A stretch of 64,000 nucleotides of DNA from contig JAHCVI010000004.1 of assembly GCA_019096155.1 (NCBI GenBank), forward strand, positions 1,612,001 through 1,676,000, read 5' to 3'. Shown here in pieces: positions 11,040-21,696 of this stretch. How positions within the stretch are numbered: position 1 is the stretch's first letter; the number at the start of each line of letters is the position of its first letter. A model generated the notes under the pieces. The model was not told the DNA's origin. It worked only from the letters and a program-made list of their open reading frames with translations, and did no database searches. Made by a program: the position numbers and the translations under genes. The stretch is from Staphylotrichum longicolle. Its lineage: Eukaryota > Ascomycota > Sordariomycetes > Sordariales > Chaetomiaceae.

Positions 11040-11125
11040 AGTGATCAGACTGACGTTACAATTTCTAGTTTCATGTCCGGAGATCAAAGACTCTAGTTTG
11101 CGGTATTGGGGTGTCATCAGGCAAC
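11040..11125 (-). ncRNA. Box C/D snoRNA candidate with variant box C
   Basis: Minus strand: box C-like CTGATGA at 11120-11114 (first base C rather than the consensus purine) and box D CTGA at 11048-11045. It sits 48 nt inside the first intron of the host (donor GTAAGT at 11168). No target was recognised, so support is positional. Confidence 0.55.
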
Positions 11126-11456
11126 CGCCTGCTGCGCGTCGCGGAGCAAAAAAAAAAGAGTGACTTACCAGAAGCTGGGTTGGGAAGGTGGTGATGGAAC
11201 TGGAGGAAACACAGAAAAAAGTTGCAGCTCCGAGTTTTTGAAGCTGGTTTGGCAAGTGGAGAAGATGGAAAATTCCGATGCGTGCGGTGGGTCCTGGAGC
11301 AGGTGGGATTGGAGATCACGTGCGACCGTTTCCATCTCGCGTTTCAACGAACAGCCATCTCCACACAGTCCGTTACTCACGCGCGCCAACCATTCCCAAA
11401 GTGAACAGCCCACGACACGACAACAGATTATCGAGTCTTGCTTCAAAACAATCAAA

Positions 11457-12802
11457 ATGCCTGAAATTGCCGAGAGTAAGTCTATCGGTGATGTGTCCAC
11501 GGGGCGCAGACCGGACACCCTGGCTGACAACACTCAGTCGCGAGGATTGTGCATTTCTTGCGCATCCATCTGGTTGGGAAGACAATCAAGAGTGCCAAGG
11601 CGATAGAAGATACCAGTGTGTTTGGCAAAGTCGGGACAACAGGACCAGAGGTTGCTGCAGCCTTAACAGGCAAGAAAGTCATCTCCGCCGGAACACAGGG
11701 CAAATACTTCTGGTGCGTTGTTCAACGGAAATGAGGCCTTAACCCGGGAGCTAACGTATATCAAGGCTTGTTCTCGACCAACCACCCCACCCCGTGATGC
11801 ACTTCGGCATGACTGGTATGTATCTCCGGCGGTGCTGCATCTGCGTAAACACTAACACACCTCCGAGGCTGGATCCACATCAAGGGTGACCGGACAGCAT
11901 ATACCAACTATTACAAGAAGATGAAGCCCGAAGAGATGGACGTATGGCCACCGAAGTACTGGAAGTTCCACCTGACCACCGAAGATCCGGCAGTCGAAGT
12001 CGCCTTCACGGACCCCCGACGCTTCGGCCGCGTCCGCCTGGTCGACTGCCCAGGGGAGAGCATCAGGAAGCACTCACCGCTTGTGGAGAACGGGCCAGAT
12101 CCAGTCGTTGATACCGACGTCTTCACCGAAGAATATCTACGAAAGAAGATGCACTCCCGGCATGTACCCATCAAGGCGCTCGTCCTCGACCAGACCGTTC
12201 TCAGCGGGGTCGGCAATTGGGTCGGCGACGAGGTCCTCTACCAGGCGAAGCTCCATCCGGAACAATACTGCGATGAGTTCAGCGACGAGCAAATCAAGAA
12301 GCTCTACGAATCAATTCGCTACGTGTGTCAGTTTGCGGTCGACAAGCTCGGCGATTCGGACCAGTTTCCCAAAGACTGGTTGTTTCATTACCGGTGGGGC
12401 AAAGGCGCAAAGGGTGCAGTGGGACATCTTCCCAGTGGAGAGAAGTTGGCGTTTCTCACAGTTGGGGGAAGGACAAGCTGCTATGCGCCGGAAGTGCAGA
12501 AGAAGACTGGCCACATTGTCCCGGGCGTCAAAGAGGAGCTTATCGAATCGGACAATGAGGAGCCGAAGCCTAAGAAAGCCACGAAATCCAAGGCCGTCAA
12601 GGCCGCGGATGAGCAGCCGCAGAACAAAAAGAAGAGAAAGGCGGAAGAAGACGAGCAGCCAGCGAAGAAGAGCAAGGTTGCTCCAAAAACCCCTACAACA
12701 AGCAAAACGAAGGCAGTTAAGGTGGAAGAGGCAGCGACGGTGGATAACGAGGCAGATTCTGGGAGGAGGCGTTCCGGGAGACTGCGAGGGAAAGCTGTCT
12801 GA
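11457..12802 (+). CDS. Formamidopyrimidine-DNA glycosylase (Fpg/MutM family, fungal type)
   Basis: Four exons (11457-11475, 11538-11712, 11766-11815, 11868-12802) give 392 residues. The enzyme removes oxidised purines such as FapyG and 8-oxoG and nicks the abasic site. The first exon is only 19 nt and encodes MPEIAE, the Pro/Glu catalytic N-terminus (Pro becomes residue 1 after Met removal). The hairpin-lysine region is GTQGKYFW; the helix-two-turn-helix is around LSGVGNWVGDEVLY. As in plant and fungal members, no zinc finger is visible; its place is taken by GHLPSGEKLAFLTVGGRTS. A Lys-rich disordered tail from about residue 275 may hold the nuclear signal. Its promoter is shared with the divergent snoRNA host. 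Confidence 0.92.
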
Positions 12803-13017
12803 CCTGATGTTTTAAACCAGGGACGGCAGGGTTTGATGATTCACATTCCCGTACTTCAAGACGCACCTCAGCGGGACTCGGGGTCGTCAGTTTCAATTTA
12901 CCTCTTCCACTTACACCTTGGCCCTCGTAGCCGTGTCTAAAGCCGCTAGGTTTTAGGACTATGGCCGCACCACCCACACCTGTGCCGCGATCTCCTGACG
13001 CCAGCCAACCGTTTCTA

Positions 13018-13732
13018 TCAGGGCTCGGACTCGACATCCGGCGGGAACGTCCCGAACAACGCCATCAAATGTTCGACGTCACCCTTTGTGAGAGTCTTGC
13101 CAGCATCTGTTGCCTTGGCCAGCATCCGAAAGTCTGGATGGCCAGTCAGCATGAAAATCGCGTCCTGCATCGGATCAGGAAAGCCAAACTCACAATCCAC
13201 ATAATGCCCTGCCCCCACCCATCGAATCAGTAAACATCACCAACACCTCCGAGCCCCAGTTCACGATACCTACCTGGCGTGGCAGTCATATAACACTCGC
13301 AGTCCTCCGTCTCGGAAGCATTCTTGAAAGTGTGCACCGCCCCAGGCGGCACCGTCATCAGATCCCCCGCTGAGGCCGTCACCTCCCCATCAGGCGTGAC
13401 GAAAGCCATGGTTCCTATTCTCGCACCAACCCGGGACCGCAATCCCCACCACCGGTCAGTCAATCAATCAAACCCGGCATAACCCCCTTCTGCTTGACAG
13501 TGGGTGTGCGTTTCACCTTACCTTTGGTGATGAAGAACAGCTCGTCGTGGAAGCGGTGCCAGTGCATCGGGGGCCCGCTCTTGCCGGCGGGCACCTCGAG
13601 CAGCACGCCGCTGACGCGGTTCTCGGTGCGCGAGCCGTCCTCGTAGACGCGGATTGTGAGAGGGCCGACGCGGAGGGTTTCGGCGGCGGCCTTTGTGTGG
13701 AGTTTGACGGGGACTGGGCCGCGGATCGGCAT
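13018..13732 (-). CDS. Small cupin-domain protein
   Basis: Exons 13732-13522, 13414-13274 and 13208-13018 give 180 residues. Cupin motif 1 is PPMHWHRFHDELFFITKG, with the HxH and Glu metal ligands; motif 2 is GDLMTVPPGAVHTFKN, with Gly, Pro and the last His ligand. The fold is therefore a single-domain, probably metal-binding cupin of the quercetinase-like or Cupin_2 type. The substrate cannot be inferred. Introns are phase 1 and use GTAAGG/AATAG and GTAGGT/GGCAG sites. There is no signal peptide. Upstream to the right lies a 2.8-kb gene-poor stretch. Confidence 0.88.
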
Positions 13733-16450
13733 TTTTTGGTTTGTGCGTGTGGTTGGCTGCGTGGTCAGGGCTTTGTGTGTTGGCTTTGTTTCCTGAGTTG
13801 CGTCTCTCCACGGGGTGTTCGACGTGGAAGTCGGAATCGCGACGACTCCAATCGGCGCAAAGGCACCCGACGCTCGGTCCCGGGTCCGGGTGGAGATCTC
13901 CGAGCGCTCCGGCTTAGATAATGCGGACCGGTAGCTCCTTCGGGTCGTGCTTTCCGTCTTGGTTACAGCATGTATCTTAGGACCTACGGAGTATTCACTG
14001 CAAGTTCAAGCTTTTTCTACGGCAGCGAGGATTCTGAATACACGAAACTACCACCATTGCCTTCGCAACGAATATGGTAGGAGAAATGGATGCCGGCTTT
14101 GTAAGGAACCTTGGAGGACCCTCAGAAACTCCGGTGTTTTTGTGAGCAGTCTTGCGAAGAATGAAAGACATGGAATTGAAGAGACCATTATAGAAGGTCT
14201 CATTCAGACAGAGCAGAGCGATTCATGACAAGACCCAATTCCCGAGGTTTCTTTTGAAACGGACTGAGGGGATGTTCTTGGGAGAGTTCAACCCTAACCC
14301 TTAACCTAGATCTGACTGATTCCTTGGTGCCTAGTTGATCTTGAACGGATCTCGCTTTCTGCCAACATCAACTACCTTACCCTACTCTGTCACGATCCTG
14401 AACTTGACATCCTCGTTCTCGGAACACAGAGCCCTCCACCAAAAGCGCAATAGTCTACTGACTGCAGTTCAGATTACCGGCAAACATTCCATCGCAAAGG
14501 AATGTTGATGTTTCGGATGTCGACCTGGCTGCCGCGGGGGGTAATTTGTCTCCTCTCCTTCGAAGGAACGGGCCCTTGGATTCCCCTTGATTCAGTTTTG
14601 GCTTTTCAGAATCTTTTCTAGAACAGAGCTTTGACAGGCCCTCGAACTCGATGGCGAGTCTTGCGGCATCTCCAAGACGCAGACTCACGCCCATCAAGGT
14701 CGACTCAGCTGGACAGCAAGTCGCAACATCGGACTCGTTTCGCCGTTCAGCACAACTCCCGAGACAGGCATCGGGCTGCTTACAAGTGTGAAGACTGTCC
14801 ACGGGCCGATTACCTGTTTCTATGCCGGACGACTACCCCCGCTGTCGCCAAGAGCCATGGCCTCCGGGGGCTTCATTGGAGCGGTGTCGAGGGAGGAAAT
14901 GGGCCGACATCGCGATCTGGAGCAGGTCGTCGTGCATCTCAGGTCGCGTGTTGCTTCACGGCCTCAGCTTTGGCGGGTATTTTCTGAGATAAGGTTGCCC
15001 CAAGGTTGCAGTATGGCTAAAGACTCCCGAGTGGTTAATATACCCTCGACAGGCTGTTTAAAAAATCACCAGCACCTCATTCGTCCACCCACGCTCCCAA
15101 CACATCGGAAACGGCCGCCACCATAGGCGCGGCTGGAAATCTTGCCCGTCACAGACACATAGCAGCCAGCTTCTGCTTTTTTCCACGGGTTCCACGAACC
15201 CGCAATGGCTGTCCAACTGGCTCCCGAGCTTTTCGCCGCGAGGTCAAGAATATACGATAGATGAAGCCGTATAGTGGGATGCCTTCGCTGTACTTCCCAG
15301 TGAGATCATTCATCTCAAAGATTCCTCGGAGTGGTTCCCCTCACGCCGCGCCTAGAGTTGAGGCTCTTGCCAAGTTGGAGATCCTCGCCTTATTTTTCGC
15401 CTTCCCCAACTCCAAGCAATATCGCGTTTCTTGGAGACTTGGCTTCAACACTGTTTTCTTTCCCAACTTCTCTACTCTCTCCACGACCTCTACAAAAGCC
15501 TTCTAGACCACCCAAATCCTCGAACAATGTTTAGCCGGCTCCTCCCCAAGGCGGCTGGTCTTCCGCGCGGTACCGTCAAGTGGAAGTGGGTCTGCTGCTT
15601 ACAAGCCGGACCTCGCGCGCAACCGCGCTGTGGCATGAGACGGCTTGAAAGTCAAGATCCACTTCCTACCAGCTCTCTCTCAAGCTGCCGCCATCCTTTC
15701 CTGCCAAACTCTGCTTCTCTGGTCCCCCAAGAGATCTTCTCTCACTTCCCCACACACAAGTCTTCGGCCCTTCTATGCCGTTCCCATAGGATCTGGCCCG
15801 CATCGGAGCATGCCCGCTCCCGCAATCCGGGGGAGGGTCAAGTGCGCGCCTTGTGGTTGGCTCGCCCTCAGAACAAACTCCAGCTTTGGAGAGGCCCATA
15901 CGAGTAGCGCTGTTGGTTTCCCTCTCGTCAATGCCCGTTCACGGGTTGCTACCCCTGAATCTGGGGAGCGGCAGTTGAGCTAGACTCTCTCGACCTGAGC
16001 TAGAGTATATGGCGTTGCTCGCTTATGCCCGCATCACAGTAGAGATGCGCCTGTCTATGGGAATTCACTTGACTAAACAGTCTAATCAAATTACAGGGCG
16101 TTCAACCAGTGTTCCCAAGAGTCCTCTTACCAGAAGCTAGTGCTGGTCCGGACCCTCGGCACTCAAGCAGTCCCAGAACCGAGATCCAATTAGAGACGGA
16201 CGGTACCTGCTGGGAGGATAGATTACGTCGGAGACGGTTCATGCACGAAGCCAGGCTGCTGATTACCTAGGCCAGCTCATTTACTGAGGCGACTGGCTCA
16301 CCTTAGCCTCGACCTCCATGAGCGAATATGCTTCGGATTTCAGGCCCATGTTGCCGACGCTTTTCTTCTTGCCGAAGAAGCAGACGATATACCTCGGGGG
16401 ATAACCTCCATGAGGAGTTGAGATCTCCCTGGAGGGCTGGTAGCCCAGCG
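13733..16450. other. Gene-poor spacer containing the distal promoter of the cellobiohydrolase gene
   Basis: No frame here shows family signal. It contains a short telomere-type motif at 14290-14303. The right end is the presumed regulatory region of the GH7 gene, but I could not single out convincing activator or CreA sites by eye. Confidence 0.5.
14290..14303. repeat. Interstitial telomere-type motif (AACCCT)2
   Basis: Two tandem AACCCT units followed by a partial third one, in intergenic DNA. Confidence 0.7.
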
Positions 16451-16451
16451 G

Positions 16452-16458
16452 TATAAAA
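16452..16458 (+). promoter_or_regulatory. TATA box of the GH7 gene
   Basis: TATAAAA lies 104 bp upstream of the ATG at 16556, a spacing suited to a strongly inducible fungal cellulase promoter with a 50-70 nt leader. Confidence 0.6.
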
Positions 16459-16555
16459 CCTTGCAGAGGCCTCTCCCATCGCCAAGGCAAGCCACCGGCA
16501 TCATCTTCCTATCTCTTCATCACAAGAGCTGCTTACCGTTTTGACGCTGCTCAAG

Positions 16556-18147
16556 ATGCTCTCCAAGACCCTCGTTCTCGCCGCCGCCCTCATGGGCGCG
16601 GCTGTTGCCCAGCAGGTGGGCAAGGAGACGACCGAGACGCACCCCAAGATGACTTGGCAGAAGTGCAGCTCCGGGGGCTCTTGCACCAACGTGAACGGAG
16701 AGGTCACCATCGATGCCAACTGGCGCTGGGTTCACGACAAGAACGGCTACACCAACTGCTACAACGGCAACTCGTGGAACTCGACCATTTGCAAGGACAA
16801 CAAGAGCTGCGCGGCCAACTGCGCTGTGGACGGCGCCAACTACGCCAGCACTTACGGTGCTTCCACCAGCGGGAACGCCTTGACCCTCAAGTTCGTCACC
16901 AAGGGAGAGTACTGTAAGTGCCCTCGACGTCCTGGTTTGATACGAGGAAGAGGTATTAATGATCACGAACAGCTACCAACATTGGCTCGCGCCTGTACCT
17001 GATGGCCAGCGCCACCAAGTACCAGATGTTTACCCTGCTCGGCAATGAGTTCACCTTTGACGTCGACACGTCCAAGCTCGGGTGAGTCAAGCGAGCGAGT
17101 CCTCGTGTATTCTGACCCTCGCTTATGCAATTCTCAGCTGCGGTCTCAACGGCGCCCTGTACTTCGTCTCCATGGACGAGGACGGTGGTATGGCCAAGTA
17201 CTCGGGCAACAAGGCCGGTGCCAAGTACGGCACAGGCTACTGCGATGCGCAGTGCCCGCGTGATCTCAAGTTCATCAACGGCGAGGCCAACGTTGGCGAC
17301 TGGAAGGAGTCCTCCAACGACCCGAACGCCGGTGTGGGCAAGTACGGCTCTTGCTGCACTGAGATGGATATCTGGTATGTCTTTCGTTTCCTCTCAAGCT
17401 AGGGGCATAATCTAACCGGGCCCCTAGGGAGGCCAACTCCATCTCGACCGCCTACACTCCCCATCCTTGCACCACCGTTGGCCAGCACCGTTGCGAGGGC
17501 GAGGGCTGCGGCGGGACGTACTCGGAGGAGCGGTACGCCGGCACCTGCGACCCCGACGGCTGCGACTTCAACTCGTACCGCCAGGGCGTCAAGGACTTTT
17601 ACGGTCCGGGCATGACGGTCGACACGACCAAGAAGTTCACCGTTGTCACCCAGTTCATCAAGGGCAGCAACGGCGAGCTGTCCGAGATCAAGCGCTTCTA
17701 CGTGCAGAACGGCAAGGTGATCCCCAACTCGGAGAGCACCATCGAGGGCAACCCGGGCAACAGCATCACGGCCGAGTTCTGCGACGCCCAGAAGGTCGCC
17801 TTCAACGACCGCGACATCTTCAAGTCCAAGGGCGGCATGTCCCAGTTCAGCAAGGGCCTCGCCGCGCCCATGGTGCTGGTCATGTCGCTGTGGGATGACC
17901 ACTACTCCAACATGCTCTGGCTCGACTCGACCTTCCCGACCGACGCCAGCCCCGATGAGCCCGGCAAGGGCCGCGGTACCTGCGAGACCAGCTCGGGCGT
18001 GCCCGCCGAGATTGAGGCGAGCCAGGCGAGCAACCAGGTCATCTACTGTGAGTACCCCTGTGGCGTGCATCTCGAGGAAATATGTGACTGACTCGGACAA
18101 CAGCCAACATCAAGTTCGGCCCCATCGGCTCGACCTTCAAGCAGTAA
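16556..18147 (+). CDS. cbh1: GH7 cellobiohydrolase (cellulose 1,4-beta-cellobiosidase, reducing end), no CBM
   Basis: Five exons (16556-16913, 16973-17081, 17138-17374, 17428-18047, 18104-18147) give 455 residues. It begins with a secretion signal (MLSKTLVLAAALMGAAVAQQ), cleaved probably after Ala-18 so that Gln starts the mature enzyme. The catalytic strand is CCTEMDIWEAN: Glu-231 nucleophile, Asp-233, Glu-236 acid/base. The many paired cysteines fit the beta-jelly-roll fold of GH7. The enzyme processively releases cellobiose from cellulose chain ends outside the cell. The protein ends at STFKQ directly after the catalytic core, so it lacks the linker and CBM1 found in many homologues. The ATG at 16556 is preferred because it opens directly into the signal peptide. 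Confidence 0.96.
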
Positions 18148-18527
18148 AGGTTGTGCGTGGGATGCCTGAAGACGAAAACTGCCTGAAGTCAGGGGGAGGC
18201 GGTAGGAGCATACAGCATAGAAAGCGCTGAACATGGCATGCCCAGAAGGCAAGATATGCACCTCGATAGACTGGTACGGTTTCCTGTAAATACATACATA
18301 CATTGCCTGGACATAAGAAGAGACGGGGTCACCTTTCAATGATGAAGCACTCATTCGTAGTCGCTTGCCTATGACCTCGCCACCAGAGTAAACCACATTC
18401 CTAAAACATCAACTTTATCCAGGGGTATCATCCACTCACCAACCCAACACCATCAGTGCACTCCCAACGCCACCAGCTCCCACCCTCTCCCTACACCCTC
18501 CACGTTCCTTTCAACAACCACAACCTC
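18148..18527. other. Convergent spacer between cbh1 and vvd
   Basis: It contains the 3' flanks of both genes. No further gene was seen. Confidence 0.7.
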
Positions 18528-18978
18528 TCACTCCCCCCCAATACTCGAAAGATCACACAAGAACCCAACCGACAGGTTATACCTCCCCCCCTCTCCTCCT
18601 CCTCCCCCCTCCCCTCCCCCCCCTTGGCCCTGCCCCAGCCCCTGCCCCTGCAACTGTCCGCCCTGCCCGTAAAGCCTCCCCAGCTGCGCCACCAACCCCT
18701 TCCCCTGCCCTGGTGTGTTGCCCTGGCCCCACCCTCCACGCAGCGGGATGATGCTCAGCACGTTGACGAACGCCTCGCCGCTCTTCTTGTAGTTGACCAC
18801 CTCGACCTGCACCTCGCGGTTGCCGTCGACGGCCCAGCGCATCTTGCGCACCACGTCCATGTCGACGCCGTAGCCGCGGTGGAGGGAGCCGCGGCGGAGG
18901 GGTCCGGGCCCGGGGCCGGGCCGGGCGGGTGGGGGCCCAGGGGGAGTGGTGGTGGTTGTTGTTGTTGTTGTTTTTGTC

Positions 18979-19009
<31 letters not shown>

Positions 19010-20090
19010 TGGTGGTGGTGGTGGCTGTGGGGGGTGAAAAGAGGGGTGGTCCGGCTGTGGGCGCGGTTGCTTGGTTGGTGGTGGTGGGGACGACGGGCGC
19101 TGGCGGGAGGAGGACGGGGAATGATACGGGGAGAGGCAGTGGGAGAGGGCCCGGGAGGAGCCTCGGTGTTGATTCCAAGGGCGGTAGTGGTTCTTGCAGC
19201 GCGGCGGGGGGTTGGGCCGAGGGCCATGAACTGCGCTGTGACGGATGGCGGAACGATTGCTGTTGGAGTTGCAGTTTCTGTTGCTGCAGCTGCTGCTGCT
19301 GGAGCAGTTGGAGCTGTTGCTGCTGGTGTTGCTGCTGCTGCCGCCGGCGCTCGAGCAGCGGGAGCGACGAGAGCGGAACTGGGACTGAGAGCTGGACTGG
19401 AACCTGAACGCGGGGCGGAGCCGGGGGAGGGGGAGGAGCCTGCAGAAACCGGCAATTCCTGCCCAGGACTTCGCGTGCCGTGTAGCCCGTCAGATAGGTG
19501 AACTCGTCCGATGCGTAGATGATGGGCTCATCAGGTAGGGTGAGATCGCAGATCACGAGGGCGCAAGAGGTGTCAACTGCGCCGAGGGGAATGGTAGGGT
19601 TTGGGCGGGTGTGGATCGCTACCTGTGTGCCGTGAGAAAAGGGGGTTAGTGGCCATGGTTAAGGGGTTGGTTGGTAAACGAGGGGACAAGACAATTTTGG
19701 AAGGCAAAAGGGCAAGATGCGGTGAAAAGAGTGGGAAAACCAAACAGTTGGGATTTGTGAGAGGCCGAAAAGGGGCATAAGGGAGTAAATACCGGGATAA
19801 AAGGGGGGAAACGAACCAGAATAGTGAGAATATCAATCCCGCTGGATGAGTAAAGGCCTGGGTAAATCAGGGGGTCGAAGATCTTGGGGTTTGGAGGGTG
19901 TCCTCTCGTGGTATGCTGGCATTTTGTGAGTGAAGGAACGGGGAGATGGAGGGATGCACAAAAGTACCATCAAGGCTTGCTCCTCCCAAGTGTTCATTCC
20001 GGCGGCCATGATGGGACGCGAGCTGGAGAATGAGCTCGGCTCGAACTGGGTCTGTCTGAAAGGGGCTGGCGCCTTTACTAGCGACGGCAT
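18528..20090 (-). CDS. vvd: VIVID-type LOV blue-light photoreceptor with a giant low-complexity insertion
   Basis: Exons 20090-19968, 19915-19817 and 19622-18528 give 438 residues. Segments matching Neurospora VVD appear in order: MNTWEEQA, YPGLYSSSGIDILTIL (N-cap), RPNP then LGAVDTSCALVICD, TGYTAREVLGRNCRFLQ with the flavin-adduct Cys at about residue 131, then VQVEVVNYKKSGEAFVN and YNLSVGFLCD. VVD damps light responses by binding the White Collar Complex. Between the Cys motif and the second half of the LOV domain lies an in-frame stretch of about 180 residues rich in Gln, Pro, Thr and Ala runs (18900-19439). A second Gly/Gln-rich insert of about 50 residues precedes the last strand. No plausible intron removes either. 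The ATG choice (20090, or 20006 at MAAGM) is uncertain. Confidence 0.85.
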
Positions 20091-21696
20091 GGGGTGAGAT
20101 CCTCTGCTGTGTCGTTTACTGGTCTCTGGAAGGGCTTGGATGACTTATGGGGATTGTGAAGGTGGAATTGGGAAGAAGAGGGCCTTAAATCACTCGTGTT
20201 TTCACCAGCAGCTACTTGCACAACACCAGGAGTCGGATATGCCTATACGGAATGAGGGCTCCCTCGGCATCAAGCATGAGGACGTCCCACAAGGGTCCGA
20301 TGCTCCCACCACCAGGTGATCGCCCAGCAAAACGGCCAACGGCAGATCGGCTATCGCAAGGACGATCGAGCCAGCCGGGGGGCCAGGGGTGGGACAGGGC
20401 CAAGCGGGAGAGCAGCAAACGAAGGGGAGGGGGGCCTGGATCACGGGGCGAGGACAGGTCTGTTTCGTATCGGGCGAGCGGTGTGAATAAAAGGTGGCAG
20501 AGGGAGCTGTACGGCGATGCTGCTGTCCCCCTCAACATACTGCGGTACTGGACGCGGCCAGTGATGTGGTCCCTGTGGTGGCGCGGTGGACTGGTGGATT
20601 GGCAGGTTTGTTGGAGATGCCCCTTGTAGGTCCCGATCCCCATGCTTGATTCCGATGGGCCGGCCCATCGGGAGCTGCTGCGATCGGACCGGGGTACTCC
20701 CAAGGCACGGAGCGGTCCACCGTCAGGAGCTTACCCCGGTCCAGATCCAATCGAAATCACGGATCGAAGGGCATCCGGGCGAAGCCGACGGCGCGAGTCG
20801 TTGGCTCGATCTGTATACATGGCAGTTTGAACTCGGATCGGCCCAGGGAACGGAAATCTGTGTCTCAATGGCGTGAGAGACCCTGACATCTGGCCTGGGC
20901 CATGGCATTGGAGTCGCTCCCCACAGATCTTCGAGGTCCGCACCTCCTGCTTGTCGTGTCAGTACACCATCGAGTACCATCGCGGCCATCATTCGATGGA
21001 TGAATGCTACAGAGCAGAGAGTTTGATGCGCAACAACGCGGGTCTTGATCGTGTCACCGGGCGAGTGCTTCGAGCATTGCCCTGTTTTGATGACGAGATT
21101 GCATCCACGATTTAGTTAGGCAGTCATCCGAGCTGCCCTAAACCTCCGAATCGTCTGCATGGCGGGCCACGCCAAGGGAGTTGACTGTTTTCACATGTGC
21201 GCTTCGCTTAATTGGTCTCGAAACGGGCTCACTTGTGGGATTTTGATGCAAACTCGGCCATTCCGGAAGTCGCAGTGGCGGCGGATTCTGATCTGTTGGC
21301 TGACTGCCTGCCTTGTGTTTGACATGCCAGTCTGCACTGTGATGATCACTGTGCAAGGATGATCGGAATCCGGCAGACGAGCTGTGACGCTAACCTAAAC
21401 AGCGTTAAACTCACTGTAATCGATCCATGTCATTCGGATCCACTTTTTGTTCAGTGGAGGTCTCTCTCTTCGCGTTTGGTCCTTCTCACGCGTCGTCGTC
21501 GTGCTTTCATCTATAGGCATCGATTCAACCATCAAAGTCGGGCCAGTCCAGCAACACACGCTTGGAGGAAAGCAAAATAGCGGCACGCCGACTCTACCAC
21601 TATTCTGCGTTGGGACTGTATTCGCTTTTCTTTTTTTCTTTTTTTCTTCTTTTTCCTGGGGTCTCCTCCATCGAGATTGATCTGAGCAACCCCGCC
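20091..21696. other. Divergent promoter region, vvd/nse2
   Basis: No supported gene. The hexamer GATCGA occurs on either strand at 20364-20369, 20762-20767, 20806-20811 and 21420-21425. This core is associated with White Collar Complex binding in Neurospora and would fit light control of vvd. Which sites act, if any, is inference. Confidence 0.45.

Larger units (their letters stand above)
9780..11260 (-). ncRNA. Spliced non-coding host transcript for intronic box C/D snoRNAs (predicted)
   Basis: Six minus-strand donors lie at 11168 (GTAAGT), 10811 (GTTAGT), 10619 (GTAAGT), 10385 (GTAAGT), 10153 (GTACGT) and 9918 (GTAAGC). Each is followed 35-48 nt later by a box C-like heptamer, and 70-83 nt after that by a CTGA box D. 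The even spacing and one-snoRNA-per-intron layout match known snoRNA host genes. Exonic pieces between the introns (for example about 10969-10812) show no conserved protein. The 5' end is probably between 11170 and 11400, back to back with the Fpg gene starting at 11457. The 3' end is unknown and could reach 8-9 kb. Exon limits are estimates. Confidence 0.6.

Noticed and set aside
13947..14228. 93-residue plus-strand frame
   Set aside because: No conserved motif and no promoter or codon-bias support.
14290..14303. Telomere proximity suggested by TTAGGG-type motifs
   Set aside because: Only two units per site, scattered across 45 kb among housekeeping genes; not a chromosome end.
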